This document shows, piece after piece, positions 34,331 through 44,864 of a stretch of DNA of 64,000 nucleotides (positions are counted from its first letter, which is position 1; every line of letters starts with the position of its first letter). The stretch is from Boesenbergia rotunda (Eukaryota; Streptophyta; Magnoliopsida; Zingiberales; Zingiberaceae), in contig JAGFNQ010000731.1 in assembly GCA_024364735.1 (NCBI GenBank), positions 174,155-238,154 of the forward strand, in the 5' to 3' direction. A model generated the notes under the pieces. It did not search any database, had not been told where the DNA came from, and saw nothing but the letters and a program-made list of their open reading frames with translations. Both the position numbers and the translations under genes were made by a program.

Positions 34331-35440
34331 TAGGGTACATTGTCACTGAGCCAGGTATCGCAGCAATCCCGAGCAAGGTAAAGGCCCTGCTCGACATGCC
34401 TACACCTTGAAGTTTGAAGGATGCCCAGAGGATAACCGGCAGAATAATGGCGCTATGGCGTTTCATCTCCCGCTCGGCTGATAGGAACTTGCCATTCATC
34501 ACAAGACTACGTCAAGCCACTAAGTTCCAATGGGATGGCGAGTGTGGTCATGCATTTGAGAAGTTGAAGTCTTATCTGGTCAAACTACCTGTGCTAGCCA
34601 AGACAGTGGAAGGTGAAGTCTTGTACGTGTACTTGTCGACCATATAGGAGGCAGTGAGTGTTGTACTAGTGAAACGAAGAGAGGCTAAGCAACAACCGAT
34701 ATATTTCTTTGGGCACTTATTGAAAGAAGTCGAGTGTCGTTACACCACACTCGAGAAGTTAGCGTACGCCCTTGTCTTGGCCGCTCGAGGTCTCTAACCC
34801 TACTTCCTAGCTCACCCGATTATAGTGCTTACCAACAGCGCCTTGGGGAGGGTATTAATTAACCCGGAGGCTTTCGGTTGGATGATCAAGTGGACCACCA
34901 AATTTAGTGAATACGACATCCAGTACCAACCTTGGTCAACCATCAAAGCTCAAGCATTTGCAGACTTCCTCAGCTAGCTATACATGGAAGAGGTTGAAGG
35001 GGTATGGAAAATTTACGTGAATGGTTCCTTCGCCCGGCAAGGGAGTGGCTTAGGGATCCTTATGATATCCCCCAATGAAGATCATCTTCATCTAGCCGTC
35101 TGGCTAGAATATCGGGCCACTAATAATGAACCAAAGTATGAAGCCTTTATCGCAAGTCTGCAAGCAATAAGGTATGTAGGAGCTTCTAGGATTATCCTTC
35201 ACTCAGATTCATAGCTAGTTATGCAACAGTTGGCCAGATAGTTCGAGGTTAATAGTGAACGGTTGTGAGCCTATTTGGAGGGCTACAAGCAGCTGAAGTC
35301 AGGGTTCTAGGAAGTGGAGTTGCACCAAATCCCGAGAGAGAGCAACCTCAAGGCAAACGAGTTGGCTAGGGCCATTACCCCTTGAACATTGGCTCAACCC
35401 ATGGCTCAGACTATGCTCGTTGCTCAGGTTGAGCAGCAGG
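34331..35440 (+). pseudogene. pol: Gypsy-E RT end and two RNase H domains
   Basis: After LTR-G the RT thumb follows (LGYIVTEPGIAAIPSKVKALLDMPTP, ITGRIMALWRFISRSADRNLPF). Next comes the standard gypsy RNase H (VYLSTI stop EAVSVVLVKR, FGHLLKEVECRYTTLEKLAYALVLAARGL). From about 35011 a second RNase H reads WKIYVNGSFARQGSGLGILM, YRATNNEPKYEAFIASL and IILHSDS. A dual RNase H is characteristic of Tat elements. YVDG is changed to YVNG and AEYEA to PKYEA, so catalytic residues are lost. Several TAG and TGA stops are present. Confidence 0.85.
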
Positions 35441-35479
35441 CCGAGCTGGAGTTGGGTAGCGATTGGCGGCTCCCATCAT

Positions 35480-36683
35480 TTCTAATCTATAGTGGGAAGT
35501 CCTCTTGACTGGCCCATCTCAGGCTCGAATGTTCCGGAAAAGAGTCGCCCGGTTCACCCTAATCGGCGATATGCATTACAAGTGTGCTTTTTTCAGACCT
35601 TTGCTCAAGTGTTTGGGATTGGAGGAGGTGGAGTACGCGTTGAGGGAAATACATTCAGGATCTTGTGGAAGCCATGCGGGTGGGCGGTTGGTGTCCAAAA
35701 GAGTCCTGCTCTCGGATTATTTCTGGCCGACGCTGCAGAAGGAAGTCGATCAGCTAGTCACCACTTGTTTGCCCTACCAGAGGCATCAAAGTCTGTCTCA
35801 CCGGCCGATCGAGTTAATGAAGGCTTTATGGTATCTTATCACTTTGATCAATGGGGGATGGATATTATGAGGTCATTTCCCCTCGCCCCCACCCAGAAGA
35901 AGTTCTTATTGGAAGTGATCAATTACTTCTCCAAATGAGTGGAAGTAGAGGTGTTGGCCAAAATAACGGAGAGGGCAATCATAAAGTCCTTGTGGTAAAA
36001 CATCTTATGTCGTTATGGGATATCGCATAAGCTAGTCTCGGATAATGGTCGACAATTTCAAGGAAAGAAAATCCAAGACCGGTGATCGGCCTATGGAATC
36101 AAAAAGGTGTTTACCTCGGTCGCCTACCCACAAAGCAATGGCCAGGCGGAAGTGTCTAATAGGGGGATTCTCTGGGGATTGAAGGTGAAACTAGATCATG
36201 TAGGGGGGGCCTGGGTGGACGAGCTACTAGCGTTTTATGGGCCTTGAGGACTACACCACGAGAGGGCTCGGGTTATATGCCTTTCCATCTAGTTTACGAA
36301 GCTAAGGTGGTGGTACCGGTGGAAGTGGAGTGCACGTTCGACTGGCTAAGACTGTACGACGAAGAGAATGGGGAGAGGCAACAGTTGGAGATAGATCTGG
36401 TCGAGGAGATTAGAAGCCGAGTGACAACGCGGATGACCGCCTATCGTCGAAGGATGCAACAAAAGTATAATCGAAAGGTTAAGCCTTGGACATTTCAGAT
36501 CGGCAACCTGGATGGAAGAGAGTCAAGCCGATCGATGATGTAAGCAAGCTGGAGCCTCAATGGGGCAGGCCATTCAAGGTGGTTTAGAAGCTAGCATCGG
36601 GGGTGTATTACCTACAAGACATGTAGGGGAAGAAGCTCCACCGACCATGGAGCGCGATCAACCTGCAATGGTACAAGGAATGA
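35480..36683 (+). pseudogene. pol: Gypsy-E integrase, heavily mutated
   Basis: Recognisable parts, across several frames, are: HHCC-like end (EIHSGSCGSHAGGRLVSKRV, LLSDYFWPTLQKEVDQLVTTC), FDQWGMDIMRSFPLAPTQKKF with the first catalytic Asp, SDNGRQFQGKK with the second, and YPQSNGQAEVSNR with the Glu. Then TTPREGSGYMPFHLVY follows. The C-terminal GPF-type module is KLEPQWGRPFKVV, a stop, ASGVYYLQDM, a stop, and LHRPWSAINLQWYKE. Pol ends at 36681-36683. Numerous stops and frameshifts show it is dead. Confidence 0.82.
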
Positions 36684-36786
36684 GTGACCAATGTAACACT
36701 TGTGTGGTCGCTTCAGGAGTGAGTGACCTATGTAATGCTTGCGTTGTTATCCGGATGGGAGTAAAGAGATAAGAAATTAGGCAGTC

Positions 36787-39700
36787 CTTTGCTCCCAAAC
36801 ACCCACTGACCTCAGGGCCCGACTGGATGTGGCTGCCCATGATCCTATTAGTTAGCCTGAGCGGTGTCCAGACTCTCGCCAGCGAGTGAGTTATAAGTGG
36901 GTCTGCTCCCACATACCCACCAACCTTAGGGCCCAAATGGACATGGCTACCCACGATCCAATTGGTCCGACCAAGAGGTGTCCAAACTCTCGCTAGCAAG
37001 CGAGTTATAAGTGAGCCTACTCCCATGGACCCACCGACATCAGGGCTTGACCGGACGTGGCGGACCATGATCCTATTGGTCCGCCAAAGCAATGTGCAGA
37101 CTCTCGCCAGCGAGCGAGTTATAAGTGGGTCTACTCCCACGCACCCACCGACCTCAGGGCCCGACCAGACGTGGCTGCCCACGTTCCTACTGGTCCACCC
37201 AAGCAGTGTACAGACTCTCGTCAGCGAGCGAGTTATAAGTGGGTCTGTTCTCACTAACCCACCAACCTCAAGGCCCGACGATATGTGGCTACCCACGATC
37301 CTATAGGTCCGCCCGAGCGATGTTCAGACTCTCGCTAGTCAATGAGTTATAAGTGGACTTGCTCCCATGCACTCATCTGTTGGTGCACGAAGCACCATAT
37401 CGAACCTTGTTTTGATATTGGCAAAGGATTCAAAGTTAAGTTTATTTGTGATCTAATAAAGTTACATGAGTGTGCAGAAAGAAGTCCTAGCGAAGGGCTG
37501 CTAGGCATCTGGCCAAGGACTGCCAGGAAACAAAGTCCTAGCGAAGGGCTGCTAGGCACCTGGCGAAGGACTGCCGGGATACAAAGCCCTAGCGAAGGAC
37601 TGCTAGGCACCTGGTGAAGGAATGCCAAGATACAAAGCCCTAGCGAAAGAACTACTAGGCACCTGGCGAAGGACTGCCAGGATACAAAAGACCTAGCAAA
37701 GGATTGCTAGGCACCTGGCGAAGGAATTCTAGCATACAAAGCCCTAGCGAAGGACTGCTAAGCACCTGACGAAGGAATCCCAAGACACGAAGACCTGGCG
37801 AAGGACTGCTGGGCACCAGGCGAAGGATTGCTTGGTACTGAAGACCTGGCGAAGGACTGCTGGGCAAAAGTCCAACCGGAGGAGCCGGTTGGCAACAGGT
37901 AAATTCTCCTGAGAGGAGTAGATGAGGACGCATTCCCCGTCGAGGGAACAGTAGGCGTCGGTTCGACCTAGGGCTCCATTTTGGAGACCCAAAGTCAGAA
38001 CCAAGACAGCTAAGGCTGTATAAAACTAATACTTGATTGATTTATGTTGTTTTGGACTAACCTTGGATGCAGGATCGAAGGAATGAGTATCTGCAGCTCA
38101 GAACATCTCAAAGGAGAGAGGCAACAGCTGAGTAGGGCGCCCCCAGTGTCCCGGGCGCCCCCAAGGTGAAGGCAAAACAAGTTAAGCAAGAGTACGCTTC
38201 AAAAGCTTACTGGGCGGGGCGCCCTCGTGCTCCCGGGCGCCCCCAGTGCCCAGGGCGCCCCGAGCTCAAGCCAATGAAGTGGATAAAGGTTATCCAGCGG
38301 AGAAGCCCGCGGAAAGGGTCAACCACGGCACCCCCAGCGTCCCGGGCGCCCCCACAGTCAACTCTCAGCCCTATTTGAGTGGGATAAGGGCTGACCGAGA
38401 TTTGCTCGGATCGGGTGACACGTGGGGGGGGGGGGGGGGGCGGGCGCCTCCAACGTTCAGGGCGCCCCGGGAGGCTATAAAAAGCCCCTCGACCCCAAGG
38501 CTTCGGACAACAAGTTTTCCAACGCCAATACACTCTTCAACTCACGCGCTCTGCTCCAGAAATCCTTCATCTAGAGTTTCTAGCGCCGGCGATGACCCTA
38601 CGCACTGAAGAACAATCTACACCGGGCGTCGGTAACGAAGAGTCAATTTTTAATTGTATTCTTACTGCACTTACTACTGTACAACTATTTGTAAGATTTT
38701 GTGCACATATAGAATTGCCCCCAGTAAACAGTCAACGACCGTGGGCCTTGGAGTAGGAGCCGGCCGCGACTCCGAACCAAGTAAAATCTTGGTGTTCGTG
38801 TGTGGTTTTGTTTTTAATTTTTCCGCTACATATTTTCTTTTTCAAACCGAAACAACTTACGATATTCACCCCCCCTCTATCGTTTTCTCTCGATCCAACA
38901 TCATCTACCTTCGAGCCTGACTGGACGTGGCTACCCACGAATCTATTGGTCCGCCTGAACGGTGTCTAGACTCTCGCCAGCGAGCGAGTTATAAGTGGGT
39001 CTGCTCCTACGCACCCATCGACCTTTGGGCCTGACCAGACGTGGCTGCCCACGATCCTATTGGTCCACTCGAGCAATGTCCAGACTCTTGTCAGTGAGCG
39101 AGTTATAAGTGGACTTGCTTTCATGTACCCACCGACCTCAGGGCCCTAGCAGATATGGTTGCCCACGATCCTATTGGTCATCCCGAGCTGTGTCTAGACT
39201 CTCGTTAGTGAGCCAGTTATAAGTGGGTCTACTCCCATGCACCCACCGACCTCAGGGACCAATCGGACACCGACCTCAGGGCCCAATCAGACGTGACTCC
39301 CCACCATCCTATTGGTCTACCCGAGCAGTGTCCATACTCTCACCAATGAGTGAGTTATAAGTGGGTCTACTCCCACGCACCCGCCGACCTCAGGGCCTGA
39401 CCGGATGTGGTTGCCCATGATCCTATTAGTCCGCCTGAGCGTGCCCAGACTCTCACTAGCAAGCGAGTTATAAGTGGGTCTGCTCCCACATATCCACCGA
39501 CCTCAGGGCCTAACTGGAAGTAACTATCCACTATCCTATTCGTCCGCCCTAGCAATGTCTAAACTCTCACCAACGAACGAGTTATAAGTGAGCATGCTCC
39601 TACGCACCCACCTACCTCAAGGCCTGACCGAATGTGGTTGCCCACAATCATATTGGTCCACTCGAGCAGTGTCCCGACTCTCGCCAATGAGCGAGTTATA

Positions 39701-39985
39701 AGTGGGCATGTTCCCACATACCCATCGACCTCAGGGCCCTCCTGGACGTGGTTGTCCACGATCCTATTGGTCCGCCTGAGCGGTGTCCTGACTCTCGTCA
39801 GCGAACGAGTTATAAGTGGGCATGTTCCCACGTATCCACCAACCTCAGGGCCCGACTAGACGTGGTTGTCCATGATTCTATTGGTCCGCCCAAGCGGTGT
39901 CCAGACTCTCGCCAGCGAGTGAGTTATATGTGGGCTAGGTTCAATGATCTGCCCGACCAAGGTCTAGGATCTTGCCGCTAGGTGG
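36787..39985 (+). repeat. 114-bp tandem array of Gypsy-E (interrupted by a Copia-B solo LTR)
   Basis: About fourteen copies of a 114-base unit, recognised by GAGTTATAAGTGGG and ACTCTCGCCAGCGAG. Anchors lie at 36888, 37002, 37116, 37230 and 37344, then after the LTR at 38986, 39100, 39214, 39352, 39465, 39579, 39693, 39807 and 39921. One step is 138 because of a 24-base internal duplication (CACCGACCTCAGGGACCAATC). It lies between the end of pol and the antisense ORF. Long open frames here, for example on the minus strand at 36658-37296, arise only because 114 is a multiple of three. Confidence 0.92.
37378..38900 (+). mobile_element. Copia-B family solo LTR
   Basis: 1523 bases from TGTTGGTGCACGAAGC to GATCCAACA with a perfect TCATC duplication (37373-37377, 38901-38905). 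It has seven or so 51-bp sub-repeats (CCTAGCGAAGG at 37486, 37537, 37588, 37639 and onwards), a GC-rich block with GGGCGCCCC motifs, a TATA box at 38476, and a 16-base G run near 38425. No internal sequence remains. Confidence 0.92.
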
Positions 39986-40243
39986 ATTATAGGTGTGACC
40001 GATCGGGCATTGCTGGGGCACCCTGAAGGGCTTTGTGAGTGAAGGGCCCATACCTAAGATAGGGAGTGATAAGCTGGGCTGGCCTAGCTAGGCGGAGAAA
40101 TGAGCACAATGATTAGAAGAAAGAAGACATTTTATTGAGCTTGAAAGGTTAGATGAACCAAAGAAAACATTTCATTAATAAAGCCCTAAGGTCCGAAAGG
40201 ACAAAAGTGAAAACTACAAGGTAGAAAAATAACTAAGCTAATC
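39986..40243. other. Gypsy-E, between tandem array and antisense ORF
   Basis: About 260 bases with no coding or repeats, probably the 3' untranslated part of the antisense transcript. Nothing else seen. Confidence 0.5.
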
Positions 40244-41374
40244 CTAAGTGAAGGGGTTGAAGAGGTCCAGGGGAGGATTTTCCTTACCCGGGATAGCTTC
40301 ATGGCATTCGGTGGCAGGTCCTGAGGTAGGTGTCCAACTTCCTTCAGTTAGCTGGATAACACTTTCAACCTCGTATTTGAACATATTGGCCATCCGACAT
40401 GCAATCTACTGACCGAAGGTAGGGGAATTGATGTACTCCACGCGGTGCATCTCTAGCTAGGCGAACTCTTTAGCAAGGTAGGCCTTCAGAGCGGCTAGCT
40501 CCTCGTGCAAGCGACTGATCTCCTCATCACGGGCGGAAAGCTCGGTGGTCCAGACGGCTAGTTAGTCTTCCAGAGAACGCCGACTCTCCTCCTTAGCGAT
40601 TAGCTCTGCGCCCTTAACCGTCAGCTTGGAGTCCTTGGCAGCTAACTCAGTATCCTTGTTGGTCAGTGCCAGTTGAGCTTGATGGTGGGAGGCGCCCAAC
40701 TCTTTTAGCTAGATAGCTAAGACCTTGGCCTCTGCTGTCTTCTTATCCAGGTCTGACCAGGCGCAGGCTTGGCGGCTCAAGGAGGTTTTCTTCTGGTTAT
40801 CCAGGTTGCCCACGCGGTTCAGAGCCTGGGCGACTGCCCGCTTGGCTATAGCCAACTGACATTTCTCCTCCTCGAGTTGCTCGTTGGCCTCGGTCAACTG
40901 AGCCTTTAGCCCCACGACCTCCGAGTGCATGAGGCGGGCTCCCTCATCACCAGGAGGTAGAGTCGAGTGGTTTAGCATGGTCTCTAGCTTTTGCACACGC
41001 CGCTTAGTCTCCCGCCACCCACAAGCGTTGAACACCAGGGACTAGGCCACACCCTTGCAAGCCGCCCATAACTAAAATAGGAAAGAAGATTAAAAGATTA
41101 AAGTGACCTCCATGAAAAAGCTGTCAGTTAGGATGATCGGATATCTAAAAGATTACGTGAGTGGCATCCATGAATAAGATGTCGACTAAGCCAATTGGGG
41201 CCCGGTAGTGAGTAGTCATTATCCCTGATCCCAGCATTCTACCAAATCGCCATGCAGGCTTACCTACTGCACCGGGGTGGTAGAGGAGTTGGGATTGGCT
41301 AAGGGGACCTCTAGGTGAACGGACGACTGGTCAGACACTCCGGCCGCGGAGGAGGAACCAAGGATTGTAGAAGT
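40244..41374 (-). pseudogene. Gypsy-E antisense coiled-coil ORF (aORF), spliced
   Basis: On the strand opposite to pol a frame runs from about 41074 to a stop at 40244. From 41035 it reads WRETKRRVQKLETMLNHS, LKAQLTEANEQLEEEKCQLA and so on, a long heptad-rich coiled coil, with a C-terminal SPTFGQ...MANMFKYEVESVIQL module. Three or so TAG stops interrupt it. A likely intron lies upstream: donor TAG/GTAAGCC at about 41255 and acceptor CCTATTTTAG at about 41074. Antisense ORFs after integrase are known for Tat elements; their role is unknown. Copia-G2 cuts the 5' exon at 41374. The counterpart in Gypsy-I is at 43470-56245. Confidence 0.7.
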
Positions 41375-42335
41375 TGTTGAGGTAATCTATGGTCTGTAAG
41401 ATCATGTGTTTTGATGTTTAGATAAAGGATTTAAGTTAAATTCACCCTTGTATTTGATATGTGTATTTGAGTATGCAGGTTCTGCAGGATACACATAGAC
41501 TCAGCTTGATGGCTTCGAGCCCGGTGAAGGATGACATAAGGACGAGCCGTGGGCTTATATGCATCTGAGAGAACGTGGACAAGACAGCAACGATGAGACT
41601 AGGGAAGCGCACTTTGAGGCATACACGAAAGATGACATGTGGAGACAAGTCGCGAGCTTGTATGCATACGAGGGATGAGAGCCAAAGTCGAAGAAAGCTT
41701 AAAGGCAAGAGTCAACGCTACAAAGGAAGAGTCAAGTGATTCATGAAGGTCCAAGTGTTGAGTGAAATGTACTCATGAAAGGAAATCCTAGGTTTAGGGT
41801 TTGGGCAGTCGACTGCTGCTGGGAGTGTCAACTGGTAGAGGTCACAGAAAGATCAGTTAATTGATCTTCTGTGCAGTCGACTGGAGTCGACTGGAATTCG
41901 AATGTTAGATTGTAACATTCGAATTCGAGTGGAGCAGTGGATTGGTAACAGCTAGTTCAATCACGAGCTCTATTTAAGAGAGCTTGGTTTGGCTGGTTAG
42001 GGTTGACGAAATTGGATTTGGTTAAAGGTCAATTAGCTTTGTGCTCAGAGGTCCTGCTGAGGTTGTGGTGAGGTTTCTCCACCCACAATGAGCGACACAA
42101 GCTAGCTAGAGGTCTTCCGAAGACTAATCCACCGATGGATAGGGATTGTCCACCTTACGGACAACCGTGGAGTAGGAGCTTTCTCTCCGAACCACTTAAA
42201 TTGGTGTGTCTTTCTTCTTGTTAGTTCTAATTTAATTATATTCCGCTTGCGCAACTAACAAGTATAAGAAGAGAGCGATCATTTTGGGGGCAACGTCTAT
42301 TCACCCCCCTCTAGCCTGTCCGATCGATTCCAACA
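41375..42335 (+). repeat. Copia-G2 5' LTR
   Basis: 961 bases from TGTTGAGGTAATC to GATTCCAACA, matching LTR-G (32495-34325) after removal of its insert. It has CAGTCGACTG palindromes near 41806-41890 and the ATTCACCCCCCTCTA block at 42299-42313. Confidence 0.85.
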
Positions 42336-42337
42336 AA

Positions 42338-42353
42338 TGATATCATAACCAGG
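42338..42353 (+). promoter_or_regulatory. Decayed primer binding site of Copia-G2
   Basis: TGATATCATAACCAGG, two bases after the LTR, resembles the tRNA-Met site TGGTATCAGAGCCAGG, with changes at three positions. Confidence 0.65.
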
Positions 42354-42400
42354 TTCACTCTTGTTGGAATAACCGTCAAAGGAGCAAGAGCTAGAGGAAA

Positions 42401-42547
42401 ATGGTGCTTGGAGAAAGGATGGGGAACGACATCACCATTCCACCTCCACTTGATCGCGAAAGTTTCGACTATTGGAGGTTGCGGATGATGACATGGTTCG
42501 ACATGGATTGGGATTTAATGATCGCACTCGAAGAACCATTTAACGCC
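42401..42547 (+). pseudogene. gag: Copia-G2 gag, N-terminal part
   Basis: Reading starts MVLGERMGNDITIPPP and contains ESFDYWRLRMMTWFDMDWD, parallel to EDFDYWKARMKMWLGMDWE of Copia-C gag. It stops being gag at EEPFNA, where Gypsy-I begins at 42548. The frame resumes after that element at 62831. Confidence 0.85.
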
Positions 42548-43136
42548 TGTTCTGGAAAGAGTCGTCGACGATGGCCGGTCACTGAGGATCAGCCCTTGCG
42601 GAGGTTTCTATGTTGCCGAGGAACGAGAGAATCCTGTGAGAGTAAAACAAGCGTTAAGGGACATACCGGCCAGGGTCCGGCGGAGTCCACTCCGACGCTC
42701 AAGTTAGTAAGGTAGCCGAACGATGGTGCTGAATAAAGGAAAATGTAGAGATGAGAGATCGTACCCCCTTACCAGAGGGACAGAACTACCTTTTTATACC
42801 CGGGCCGGCCGCCTGATCGTGCCTTCTTTATGGTGGTCATGTCTTCGAGATTCAGGCCGCGTCCGTCGCTTTCGGTGACAGAGGGATATTCTTTTGAAAT
42901 AGTCCGAGTCCTTATCCCTTTTTCTTTAGTCGCGGTGCCCGGGGCTCTCGAGGTCGGGAATTGCAGGGACTCCACCTCCCGAGGCGAGCTCAGGGTTCTT
43001 CAGGTTCGCTATTTCCTGGAATGTTCTCGGGGTCCTCCCTCTCGGGGAAGGGGCCCGACCCTCCCGAGATAAGAGGTCCCACCAGGTCCCGACTTCTTCA
43101 TCCCTTATACCCGGCATGGGTTTTCCAACCCTATCA
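42548..43136 (-). repeat. Gypsy-I 3' LTR (left)
   Basis: 589 bases from TGTTCTGGAAAGAG to CCCTATCA, close to the right copy with a limited number of substitutions. No TATA box is certain. Confidence 0.9.
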
Positions 43137-43152
43137 CAAGTCCCTCCCTTCA
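43137..43152 (-). promoter_or_regulatory. Polypurine tract of Gypsy-I
   Basis: On the minus strand GAAGGGAGGGACTTG directly precedes the LTR start TGATAGGG. Confidence 0.8.
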
Positions 43153-43469
43153 AGTCTGATCGAAGGAAGTGTGGCTGACTGATCGGACTAGTACCGGGAT
43201 GAAGGAGTTGCCCTTGCTTAGGTATGTGATGCTGCGCCCGTTCCCTTCATAAGCAGGGAGGCTTCGTTGAACTATATCCGCCACTTCCAGAGTTACGAGG
43301 AGTCCCCCTGTTCGTTGCTTTCTTCTTTTCCCAGGGAAGCTTCTTCGTTTCTCGAAGGCTCGTAATGATGCCCCTCTTTCCGGGATTAAAAAACGCCTGA
43401 CCTTATGTTCCGAGGGTAGTGGGGTGTCTGTGCGAGTGCCTTATTGACACGTATCACAACGGCTGCCCT

Positions 43470-44864
43470 TCAGCCCTTTGTGTTGGATAGCGGACTTGTC
43501 CACTCCTCCCTCCCTGGAGAGTTTCTTTCGCAGCCCAGAGTATCATCGTGCTAGAGAGGTACTCTCAAGCATGGAGTTCAGCGGTCCGGGGCTAGTTCAA
43601 AGCGAAGAGCTCATGTACCGAGCGGGCCTTAGCCCTAAAGTAATGCAGATTAGTTCCTCCCTAGGTATGCTCGTCTTTGTCTTCGGCGCCCATTCGTTCT
43701 GACTGATGCCCTTTCTGTTTGGCTTCTACAGAGGAAGTAATGTATGTCAAAGCGATGAGTCAGTTCATCAGGTGGGAGGAGGCCAACAAGGCGGCCCTGA
43801 ATCCTCCTCCGATTGTTCCCGATCTTCCTCCCGCCTCCGCCGAGTCCGTCGAGGGGCCCTTTGCCTCAACTCCTGGGGTTGCCTCCGGCGAAGGGGTCGA
43901 TGTTACTGTTATATCCCCCCCCCCCCCCCCGCCCGAAAAGTCAGCGCCCCAGCCCCGCAGGTTGCCTCGGGAGTTGGTTCCCCCACCGTGGGTGACCCTA
44001 CTCCCGGCACGAGCAGCCCGGACGGGGAGGGCTCCCAATCGACTTCCTCCACTTCCCCGATAGCCGCCCAACCACTCGGCCGACAGAAGCGCCGGCTCCC
44101 CAAGGGCTTGGGCCCTTCTTGGAAGAAGTGACGTCCCGCCCGATCCTCTTCTCTGCTCCCAGTGCCTGAGGAGACGATTCTGATTGCCGAGGTAGCCTCG
44201 CCTACTTCGGCCTCACCTGCTTCCCTCCCCGAGGTGGCCCCCTCCCACTCCTTCGACTCCGCTGTCCCTCCGACGGGTAAGGAGACATCCAATATTCAAT
44301 TTTGTATTAAACTAGATCGATTATGGGAGAGGTTGGATGCAATGTTAGAGGCCTACAGGCGGTCCCTGTCCATGGTGCCCCCTGGGAGACTCCGACCACT
44401 AGAGCGGTGCCCAAGGGGGTTTCATGTCCCGACGAGATGAGCTCCCATTCTCCCGACTCAATTGCTGAGGCTCCTGTCCTTCAGCATCCTTCAGTTCATC
44501 CGCCCCCTCCGCTGCTTGAAGAGCTGGGTGATGTACCTTGTCCTCTAGCCGAAGTAGTCGTGCGGGCCTTGGCCGGGCCGCTAGCTAGTCTTCGAAAAGC
44601 CCTTCTGCAGGTGCGAATTATTATAGCATTTGCTTGTCTGTTGGTGTGACCGCTAATCTTTTGATGCGCTGTTAGGCTGCTGAGGACTGCCTGGTGATTG
44701 GCCGGGGCCTGTGTTCCGAGCCCCAAGCGGGGGCCTTACTCCAGCGAGCCCTAAAGGCGGAGGCAACCGCGAGTCATGAGCATTGGTCCGGGGTGCAGCA
44801 GGCCAGCCACAACATGGCTCTCCGTGAGGAGGTCGGGCAGTTGAGGAAGCTTTTGGAGGATACC
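43470..44864 (+). pseudogene. Gypsy-I antisense ORF, 5' exons
   Basis: This ORF is encoded opposite to gag. Two good introns are visible: 43665-43731 (GTATGC...TTCTACAG) and 44611-44675 (GTGCGA...CTGTTAG). Exon sequence around them reads EEVMYVKAMSQFIRWEEANKAAL, a Pro/Ser-rich linker, LAEVVVRALAGPLASLRKALLQ and, after the second intron, AAEDCLVIGRG...EEVGQLRKLLEDT. The middle part (43900-44450) changes frame more than once around a run of about 13 C. A third, very short intron ending at CTCCCAG (44161) is possible. The ORF is interrupted at 44864 by Athila-1 and continues at 55787. Confidence 0.68.

Larger units (their letters stand above)
14424..41374 (+). mobile_element. Gypsy-E: decayed Tat-like Ty3/gypsy element, host of most insertions
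   Basis: Collinear pieces of one plus-strand gypsy element are at 14424-14811 (gag/protease linker), 30257-31430 (protease, RT), 32347-32494 (RT), 34331-36683 (RT, two RNase H, integrase), 36787-37377 plus 38906-39985 (114-bp tandem array) and 40244-41374 (antisense ORF). The frame resumes exactly after the inserts Copia-D, LTR-F and LTR-G. A second, archaeal-type RNase H and an antisense ORF place it in the Tat group. Many stops make it a dead copy. Both LTRs lie outside the visible part. Confidence 0.85.

Noticed and set aside
36658..37296. 212-codon minus-strand frame with repeated protein motifs
   Set aside because: It is produced by the 114-bp tandem unit, whose length is divisible by three; there is no family resemblance and it is antisense to the array of a gypsy element.
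38207..38608. Proline-rich frames on both strands in the GC-rich part of a Copia-B LTR
   Set aside because: GGGCGCCC repeats give low-stop GC-rich frames; the segment is the promoter part of a solo LTR.
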